Source: Ornithodoros turicata
Lineage: Eukaryota > Arthropoda > Arachnida > Ixodida > Argasidae
NCBI RefSeq assembly: GCF_037126465.1
Contig: NC_088206.1
Coordinates: forward strand, 73,473,687-73,537,686
DNA length: 64,000 nucleotides
Reading direction: 5' to 3'
Shown one piece after another: positions 57,301 to 64,000 of this stretch. The translations under genes were made by a program, and so were the position numbers. Every line of letters begins with the position of its first letter. Within the stretch, counting starts at the first letter, position 1. The notes beneath the pieces were generated by a model that saw only the letters and a program-made list of their open reading frames with translations, was not told the DNA's origin and made no database searches.

Positions 57301-60300
57301 ATCGTGCAAGAGCTTAAGGCGCCTAATTTTCCTTCACTGGGCCAAAGTTGGCAAACCAGATTTAGCATTGAGTGAGGTCGAAGATATATGCTGACCATAT
57401 GCATTTTATATAAAGTGAAGGGCTTTTTTCTGTACGGATTCTATCGGATCAATATGCATCTTTACGTGAGGATCCCAAAGGATATCCGCGTACTCCAAAA
57501 TTGGTCTCACTAACGTAGTATGAGCATAGATGACCTTCAAAATGCAGGGTTTCCAACGGTAAAGTATGGAATTGCTTTCGGTCTGTAAAAAATGTCAGTG
57601 GCACAACACACTTTGAAAACCTGCATCAGTGCATGTGTAAAGCACCAATACGTTGAATTTCCAGCTTCCTGGTCTCGTTTCAGTACTTTCGCCCTCTCCT
57701 ATGCGGTGTCAGTACCTAATTCAGCCATTTTCTTCAGCTGTTGGTGTATCAGTGATATTGATCTGTTAGAATCCGTAGCACTAATAAACAAGTAAACAGT
57801 GATGCTCTGAAATTAATGCTAGAAGGTTTGTTTGCTTGAAGTGGAACAACAGAAGTTGTTTTTGTTTTAGCGCGTGTCTCGGGTCGACAACCGTCCTGCC
57901 AATAGTAAACAGGCATTTGGGAAAGCTTCCGTGGAGCTACACATCCTGTGATAGTCTCCTTTGAGCTACTTGAGGATTATGAGTATGGCATCTACTGGCC
58001 ACTCAAGCTTTTTCCCATGATAAGGTTCCAGATAGGTTTATCTCTGTCTCCCACTGTACTCGCAATCTAGGTTAAAGTGTTATCTCCTAGTCAGGAGGGA
58101 AGGGTCTTTGCCCTCTGACCTCTCTGCAGGCGAATTATTTTCATCGATAAACATTCTGGTAAATATATGTTACATGCAGGGCAATTATATATACAGGGTG
58201 TCCCGCAGAAAAAGGGCCAGGGGCTAATGAAAAAACGGAGCGACCTGCACAAATGGAACCAACTGTACGTGCTTGGCAGTTGTGTGGTCTATCCAAAAAT
58301 ATATTTTTCATCGCCCCTTGTCAATTAATTAGCGGTAATAAATTTTCCAACTTTTTAATTATTGGTTTTAGCTATCATATGTCAATGAGGAAGTTGTAGT
58401 ACAGGTCCCGACAAAAGTTTACGGAACACGCGAGCGGTGTATTTTCTCCTCGGTACGACACCCTAGCGGCAAGCGGAAGCTGGCGAAATCAGGCCAGTTC
58501 ACTGCCTCAGAGGGGTGGACGACTGTGCTCTTAGCGACACACAGCGGTAGTTTCGGTATGACTACTGTTGTATGTGCCCGCGAAGTGAGTTGGACTTAAC
58601 TGTAGCGCTCGTCAACAACTCGTGACTCACGTCACATCTGTTCACTTATTGCAGGTGTCACACACCAATATGACTTCCAAATCAGCGTAAGGGTTACGTG
58701 TTAGAGATAACGCGGGAGACAGCTCTGCCGTTATCTGAAGTACATAAGCGCTTGCCATTCATCTTTGATTATGACACTGTCTTGACGTCACATCAGAAGT
58801 GCTATGTGGACATGTCCATGCGCGTGTTTCTTCGGTGTGTCTATCTTTCACATATCTTGAGCAAGGACTCTACCTTGGCAGCTTAGCAGGGCTTTACCTT
58901 ACTTTTGGCCTGGAATCTAACGGAAATTAATATGAGGGTTGTGACGGAACACACCAGCTCTTAGTTCAACGGGTACTGTGGTTTGAAACGGGCATTCTGC
59001 GCATTTATCAGCCTCATCGGTTTACACAAAAGAATTCACGGTTAAAAGCGCTACAATCTGAACAAGGACAAAATACGGACGACACGCACAGAGCGCTTCT
59101 GTCAACAATTTATTCACCACAAAACAGCTGCGGTTAAATAAGATGTGTAACTTATCTCCCTTTCAGCCAATGAACTAGAAGCTGTGCTCATGCACTGGTC
59201 ATCACCTTGCTCGATTAGAAAAGCTTCCCAAATCCCTCTCTCAGCTGCCTGTGTCTAGTGTGTCATCTGTATTTCAGCCTTGTTCAGATTTTAGCGCTTT
59301 TAATCGCGAATTCACCCATTCACGATCAGGCCCAGATGGCAGTTCTGAATCTCTTTTCACAAAAGCCCAGTTGTGACGCGATGTTAATGGGTTTTGTGCG
59401 CAATATTTTCTGCAGGGCTCCTGACTCTGGTGATAACAAACCCAATCACGATGGTGAAGACTCGCCTGTGCCTACAGTACGCGGACCACCACATGCACGT
59501 ACCCGACACGAGAAGGTACACCGGGATGCTGGACGCCTTTCACAAGGTCTACAAGTACGAGGGTGTTACGGGGCTCTACAAAGTACGTGAATTTTAAGAA
59601 CAATTTTCTCGCTCATGTTTTGTGTTCTTGTACGAGAAAACGTCTCGAGTCGTCGATAAATGGTTGGCAGCGTTTCTGCGCGGGTGCACAAGAACAATCA
59701 GTTGGACAATGGACATGGACAATGCAAACCGATTTTTTTTTTTTTTCTTTTGCAGAAAATATAATTCCCAAAAATGTGGGAATGATTCCATTTGTGGCTA
59801 TGCTCGTCACAGATGTCACGAAATTGAATCTTGTATAACTTTTTGTAGGGCTTCTTGCCTGGCATGTTCAACGTCTCTCATGGAGCATTGCAATTCATGA
59901 TCTACGAGGAAATGAAGAAGGCTTACGTGAACCACTTTAACATCCCCGTGCATACCAAACTGGTGAGCAGTACTTTTCCTTTCACCAACAAAATTTGTAC
60001 TCATTTTGCTTCGTTCCTTCTTTTTTCTTTTCTGTTTGTACAAATGATTTCTCTTCTTACTAGTTGTGACTGGTGATTTTGGTTTTGATATTCAATTTAA
60101 CGTCGATTCAATATAACTGTTTTATATTTTTTCGATCGAGTCAAAATAGCACTACGCACGAATTGCACAAACTAACACCGATGGGTGGTATTTGGTTCCA
60201 CAGGGCACAATGGAATACTTGACGTTCGCTGCGCTCTCGAAATTGCTCTCCGCAAGCGTGACCTATCCTTACCAGTTGGCCAGGGCTCGCATGCAGGACC

Positions 60301-62337
60301 AACATCGGGACTATAAAGGACTCAAGGAGGTCGTTATGCGCACTTGGAGGTGACGTTTGCTTCACTTTTTCTCTCCTGGGTTGCGCCACTAGGCCCACTG
60401 AAAAGTAAAGTTTTCACGAATCTCTAGGCAACCTTCCATATTTAGGACATCCTGAGTAGAAGGACGATTATTAGTCGAGATGTAACGGCAGTTTTAAACC
60501 TGGGGGCTCGAGTGTTACGAATGAGTGGTATTCGTGTCATCTCTTTCATTCACCACACGGGTCTCAAAATGGGAGGCAAGAGCTATCAACTCTTCTTAAC
60601 AGCGGGTAGGTTAAAAAGTGGGTGGGAGTTCGTGCTCGGGTTGCTTGGTTGGATCTAAGTAGGATGTAATTCGGAAAAGGCGAAACAGGTTGAGTGTCGA
60701 GAAATGCGTAGAGAAGACACTGCGTGAGATTAGTTGTTTGACATTGAGCAGAGGCTACCAGACATAATGGTCGATGTATGGGATTGATACGGTAAATTAA
60801 AGATTATTTTGCGCTGCTCGATCCTGTATTACTTTGATAGGAGAAAGATCCGTTGTATACGCGAGACCCCAGACTGAGGCACAATATGCGATACAAGAAT
60901 GTATGAGTGCAAAATACAGGTCCAGAAGTATATGACGAGGGACATACTTCCTAGTTTTAAAGGAGCAATGAGGTGACCTTTAAATGGACTATGAAACGAT
61001 TTTTTTCTTTGTTTCGTTCGAAAGAAGACATTTTTCTGAGTCTAGAACCGAAATTTTACTTTCGTCGCGCGAGCGGATTTCTCGGGAGCGAATTTAAACG
61101 GAGCGGCGAAGGGAGGACAGCTGGCGCCGCGCCGTGACGAGCTGCCGAGCGGAGACACAACGGGTAACTTGACGCGACCACGGCCGGCTCAGCAACACGT
61201 CATCGTGACGTGTTGCCGAGCCGAGGAATCCCGCCAGGAGTATGCGCCGTAGGATCTCGCGTATGCGTTCATCGGGAGTGGAAATCTCCATGACAGCAGC
61301 TTTCGCGCGATCGGCAGAATTCGGCAGTGGCGGCAGCCACAGCGCGAGCTCGCGGCATTACTTGCCATTGTGCAACACCGGTGACGTAACGGGGAACCGA
61401 AGAGCGGTCCGTACAGTTACACCATCGGCAGGGAAATATGCGCGGGAGAGGAGGAACGCGGAAGAGACATTTCCAGTACGCGCTCCTCGCAGAGTGGAGC
61501 GATTTCGTCCGGAAAAATTTGTGGCATATTAGTTTCTCTGCGGGAAGAACAGTTTCCATCGAAAAAAAGTATGGGGGTTCGGGAAATTTCATAGTCCCTT
61601 TAACGTCGCTCGAAATCCCGCCTCATCTGTCAAACTGTCCACCAGGAGTCACCGTGCAAAATATTTTCGCTCTGCGGTGCGTTATAGCTGTGCAATCGAA
61701 TTCACAAAAACAGTCGGAGAAAGCAGGCGCCCGACATGATTCTCGCGTGACGTTTTGGAGGCTCTGTGCCTTGTTCCTTTGTTTTTTTCTTTGCAGCTCA
61801 CGCACCGCTTATGCATGCCTGAGCTGTGCCGCTGTGCGTCACTGGACACGTGAGGGGAGTCGCATTCGTCACGACGTCCTCTCGTTCTGCGATGCGCTCT
61901 TTTCCAGAAAAATTATTTTCCAAAGGTGTGCGGAACAGAGCGCTCGCTCTGTAGGTCACCTGCGCTCTTTCTTCTTTCGCGGGAACTCATTTTATTTGTT
62001 GGAGAACACTCTGCACCGAAAAAAAACAAAAAAACGTTTGGTGTTCACCTCAGTGCTCCTTTAACAATGGAGCGCCTTTAGCCGCAGCCATTTGGGGCAG
62101 AACAGTTTGCATTGTCGAAAACTGAGACTAGAGATGCATGGTGTGTGCGTCTTAACAATGTCCTGCTGCATGAGAGCAACACTCACTGCAACTCCCTGCG
62201 TCTCCTGCAACAGGTACGAGGGCTTCCGTGGCTTCTACAAAGGCGTCACTGCGTACTTCCTCCACGTCACCCCAAACATCTGCATAGTGTTTCTCATGTA
62301 CGAAAAGCTGGCCCCTTCTCCAGATCGCCGCTTCTAG
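54186..62337 (+). CDS. SLC25A32, mitochondrial folate carrier family
   Basis: Seven exons splice to 951 nt (316 aa; human 315). The protein belongs to the mitochondrial carrier superfamily: three repeats of about 100 residues, six transmembrane helices, inner mitochondrial membrane. It matches SLC25A32, which imports tetrahydrofolates and is also linked to FAD transport, supplying one-carbon metabolism. Visible: repeat 1 motif HPLDLLKIR (P43-K48), repeat 2 NPITMVKTR (P143-K148), repeat 3 YPYQLARAR (P249-R254), and the family-typical [11 protein letters not shown] and [11 protein letters not shown]. Odd: the second motif has Thr145 where the human protein has Trp (P-L/I-W). The start has a purine at -3. 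All introns are GT-AG with consistent phases. A close paralogue of the NAD/pyrimidine carrier branch is the main alternative. Confidence 0.95.
54343..56227. other. SLC25A32 intron 1
   Basis: 1.9 kb with TGACGTCA at 55867 and 55936 and a GCAGACGAG variant at 55009. No repeat family recognised with confidence. Confidence 0.5.
56228..56381 (+). CDS. SLC25A32 coding exon 2
   Basis: Encodes [20 protein letters not shown] to [12 protein letters not shown]. Acceptor ATCCACAG, donor GTAAGT. Confidence 0.97.
56382..56798. other. SLC25A32 intron 2
   Basis: 417 bp, mostly a G/C-run repeat (56440-56600). A terminus-like GTGTCACGACCCCTTTAA at 56702-56719 resembles the TTAA family at 6.3 kb. Confidence 0.5.
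56440..56600. mobile_element. Small G-run repeat element in intron 2
   Basis: CAGAGGCAGAACCACG at the left and GTGCCCCTG at the right, with TTGAGTGGGGGAGGGGGGTCAG inside. It is the inverted relative of 52745-52885. No clean target duplication is visible. Confidence 0.5.
56799..56887 (+). CDS. SLC25A32 coding exon 3
   Basis: Encodes [20 protein letters not shown] and RHMMAAAES. Acceptor CCCAACAG, donor GTGAGG. Confidence 0.96.
57235..57540 (-). pseudogene. LINE reverse-transcriptase fragment, antisense
   Basis: On the minus strand one frame reads [20 protein letters not shown], then [12 protein letters not shown], a stop, and later LPTLAQ and [10 protein letters not shown]. This is the familiar thumb/C-terminal region of non-LTR reverse transcriptases (RPILEYA-x-x-W-P, QRKA, RR-x-x-RL). 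It is dead and 5'-truncated. Confidence 0.8.
58194..58401 (+). mobile_element. Half of a TA-flanked DNA element
   Basis: CAGGGTGTCCCGCAGAAAAA follows (TA)n and is similar in start and layout (GGCAGTTGTGTGG) to the hairpin element at 44548. The opposite end was not found. Confidence 0.45.
58402..58430 (+). mobile_element. Tc1/mariner-like terminus
   Basis: TA followed by CAGGTCCCGACAAAAGTTTA and CGGAACACG, the terminal layout typical of Tc1-type elements. No matching inverse end nearby. Confidence 0.45.
59032..59313. mobile_element. Inverted-repeat element next to exon 4
   Basis: Arms 59032-59067 and 59278-59313 (36 bp, a few mismatches) share GAATTC, AAAAGCGCTA and AATCTGAACAAGG. The right arm ends 102 bp before the exon 4 acceptor. 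A Penelope-like origin is possible from the ACAAAATACGGACGACACGC block but not shown. Confidence 0.75.
59416..59582 (+). CDS. SLC25A32 coding exon 4
   Basis: Encodes [20 protein letters not shown] to [12 protein letters not shown], including the second carrier signature, and ends in phase 0. Acceptor TTCTGCAG, donor GTACGT. Confidence 0.97.
59849..59962 (+). CDS. SLC25A32 coding exon 5
   Basis: Encodes [20 protein letters not shown] and [18 protein letters not shown], phase 0 at both ends. Acceptor TTTTGTAG, donor GTGAGC. Confidence 0.97.
60204..60349 (+). CDS. SLC25A32 coding exon 6
   Basis: Encodes [34 protein letters not shown] and KEVVMRTW. Acceptor TTCCACAG, donor GTGACG. It ends after two bases of codon 276. 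Confidence 0.97.
60650..60952 (-). pseudogene. LINE C-terminal fragment, antisense
   Basis: On the minus strand: [20 protein letters not shown], then [20 protein letters not shown] and IQDRAAQ, a stop at 60797-60799, and further [20 protein letters not shown]. The LYxALIHS-x-x-x-YC-x-SVWG order is characteristic of non-LTR reverse transcriptase C-termini. The 5' side is cut off at the TTAA element border. Confidence 0.85.
60957..62064. mobile_element. Outer TTAA element, interrupted
   Basis: TTAAAGGAGCAATGAGGTGA at the left pairs with the right end, whose reverse complement is TTAAAGGAGCACTGAGGTGA; TTAA stands at 60957-60960 and 62061-62064. A second TTAA element (60980-61603) sits just inside the left end. 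Without it the outer element is about 0.48 kb. Non-coding; the 208-codon frame inside is not a transposase. Confidence 0.88.
60980..61603. mobile_element. Inner TTAA element nested in the outer one
   Basis: Left TTAAATGGACTATGAAA and right (reverse complement) TTAAAGGGACTATGAAA, with TTAA at 60980-60983 and 61600-61603. The interior (624 bp) is GC-rich and has the inverted words CAACACGTCATCGTGACGTGTTG near 61194-61216. No transposase frame. Confidence 0.88.
62214..62337 (+). CDS. SLC25A32 coding exon 7
   Basis: Encodes [20 protein letters not shown] to LAPSPDRRF and the stop TAG at 62335-62337. Acceptor TGCAACAG. Confidence 0.97.
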
Positions 62338-63085
62338 CACGCTCCTCCGCTGACATCAACTCCTACGCCCGTGGAAGAGGAAGACAACGCGTAGGATGTG
62401 CTTTTCGACGGCGCAGTGGAGGTCCTCACTGCCGGAAACTGTTGAAAATCTCACACGCGACGCCCCCTGGTGTCAAACCTCACGTCTCCACCAGAACTTG
62501 TTTCTCGTTATTCTTGTTACGGGTTAAGGGGTCTCACTGTTCAATCCTTCTTTTTTTTGCATCATTTTCTTTTTCAGAAACTAGGAAGAGTTTTATTAAA
62601 TTTGTCCCAGCTGGATTTACCTGGGGGTACGGTTGTACCTTCTCTCTTTTGAACGCGAGTAACATAGGGGAGGTACTTCGTCTGCAATGCATGGCCAAGG
62701 AGGGCTGTAGTTCACCTTGCCATTCTGCAGCCAGCGCGAGGCTTCGGTGTCGAGATTGTCAGGGAACACCTCCTTCTTAGGAATGAAGGAAGGATGTTTC
62801 AGAATTTAATAAGTACTATCTGCAATGTAAATAGTAGCATTTGACAAACAGCTGTGTACTGTCTTAGTGTTTTAAGTAGGTTCTAAAATTGTAAGACTTT
62901 AAAAAAGTGATTACGATGTCAGAGCATTGTGCAATTTACGTTCCTAGGAAAAAAATGTCAATGTTTTTAAAAAATGTAAAAACTTTCGTTTTCCTTTTTC
63001 GTAGCATTCTTAAATATGTTCTCAGTCAGTTGATCCGCAACTAAGCATGCAGATAATCAATAAATATTGACACTTAATCAAATTT
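62338..63085 (+). other. SLC25A32 3' untranslated region
   Basis: AT-rich sequence running to an AATAAA about 720 bp past the stop. Overlapping frames in this stretch are shadows of exon 7 or chance. Confidence 0.55.
63059..63064 (+). terminator. Polyadenylation signal of SLC25A32
   Basis: AATAAA in the context AATCAATAAATATTGACAC, the first canonical signal after the stop codon. Confidence 0.6.
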
Positions 63086-64000
63086 GTTGTAGCTCATATG
63101 CAGTTTGTTGTGTGGAGAAGTCGCTGAAATATGTTCCTGTGTACACGTTAATGTGCAGAAGATGTGTGCAGCATTATTTATTAGTGTAAATGCGCTTGCA
63201 ATGATACGTGAAGATTTTTGTGTATGTCTACTGGTTACGTCCTTTTAGGTTTGTTCACGACAGGAGTGTTAGTGTGTGCGCGTTGAAGTGAATGTTTTTT
63301 TCCACGAGAGCCTGTCGTTTGTATGTGTGTTATGCTTCTAATGAAAGGTAAGCTTTTGAGTTTCAGTGTTTGGTTTCAACTTAAGATTTGTGATTTTTCA
63401 CATAAGCCAGTTAGGTTCAACTCACGTCAGTAGTTGATAAAATCGAAACTTCGAGAAAAAATAGCATAAGTGCACATTGTATGAATGAAACTTGCTTATG
63501 TAATATATCTGAGTGTACATAAGATAATGAACATGTGCAGTGTGATAGATAGCATACCAAAGGGATAAGACACAAGAAACTTGGAGCTTTATCTTTCACG
63601 TTCTCACGTCTGTAATTTGTACATAAAATGTATAACTTCGGGACTGGCTAAAGTCTCACAAATGTAAAATTTTTTTGCTCTTGTAATTTCATGCACAATT
63701 TGTAGTTGTGTACAGAATGCAACTTTTTTTTTTTTTTTTCAAACTGCAAGGAGTTGCTGTTTCTTGTGATTTCAATATTCCAGTTAGTTGATATTCATTG
63801 AGGATTGTTAAATGTATGATAATTAAAAACTAAGTAATCCGCTAAAGTATGCCTCTCTATTGTTTTCTAGCAATGCCGTGCATTACCACATTGGTTGGAT
63901 TAACGTGATGTGCGCAAAAGCAAATGGGGAGCTTTTATGGGTTGTTTCTGTCTAAATCAAATGTCCCATTCTTCCGTTACACGGACTAAAGTGACTTTTA
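63086..64000. other. AT-rich DNA downstream of SLC25A32
   Basis: No exon recognised. A T run is at about 63724-63740. A later polyadenylation site could extend the SLC25A32 mRNA into it. Confidence 0.35.

Larger units (their letters stand above)
56888..59415. other. SLC25A32 intron 3, repeat-rich
   Basis: 2.5 kb holding a LINE fragment (57235-57540, minus), a CAGGGTGTCCCGC element end (58194), a Tc1-like end (58402), TGACGTCA at 58783 and a 282-bp inverted-repeat element (59032-59313). Confidence 0.6.
60350..62213. other. SLC25A32 intron 6, filled by nested elements
   Basis: Of 1.86 kb, about 1.1 kb is a nested pair of TTAA elements (60957-62064), and a further 0.3 kb directly before it is a LINE fragment. 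Little original intron sequence remains. Confidence 0.7.

Noticed and set aside
61438..62064. 208-codon plus frame
   Set aside because: It lies wholly within the nested TTAA elements and has no transposase features.
62112..62780. 222-codon plus frame
   Set aside because: It overlaps SLC25A32 exon 7 in another frame and continues into the 3' UTR.

Overview
The window looks like nuclear DNA of an arthropod, most probably an ixodid (hard) tick. Two conserved protein-coding genes are broken into small GT-AG exons, and the rest is full of transposon debris. The debris includes many tRNA-derived SINE copies whose body resembles the Ruka-type SINEs known from ticks; that name comes from memory and was not checked by a search. 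There are no operons, bacterial signals or CRISPR arrays.

Right end (48.5-63.1 kb). Two housekeeping genes lie head to head. PNO1 (minus strand, 7 coding exons, 48576-53464, 234 aa) encodes the KH-domain factor that guides 40S ribosome assembly. SLC25A32 (plus strand, 7 coding exons, 54186-62337, 316 aa) encodes a mitochondrial carrier of the folate family. Their start codons are 721 bp apart, so a shared bidirectional promoter is likely. All splice phases fit and both frames are intact. Their introns hold TTAA-flanked inverted-repeat elements (two of them nested), three LINE fragments that are all antisense to the host gene, and a 444-bp element with a perfect 10-bp target duplication that fills most of PNO1 intron 4.

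Middle (15.1-21.1 kb). A 64-bp tandem repeat runs for about 6 kb. Its edges keep diverged alternating A and B units, while the core is a nearly uniform monomer that looks like an A/B recombinant.

Remaining 0-15 kb and 21-48 kb. I recognise no cellular gene. This DNA holds SINEs, hAT-like, pogo/Tigger-like and TTAA-type miniature elements, a long foldback element with a datable SINE insertion, an 895-bp hairpin element, microsatellites and stretches without recognisable content. The most unexplained signal is a short word, AGCAGACGAC, whose 9-base core GCAGACGAC I count 21 times on both strands against about 0.5 expected. It often clusters in inverted pairs, and most copies lie outside recognised repeats. 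The octamer TGACGTCA (17 copies, about 1 expected) and the E-box GTCACGTG are also strongly enriched.
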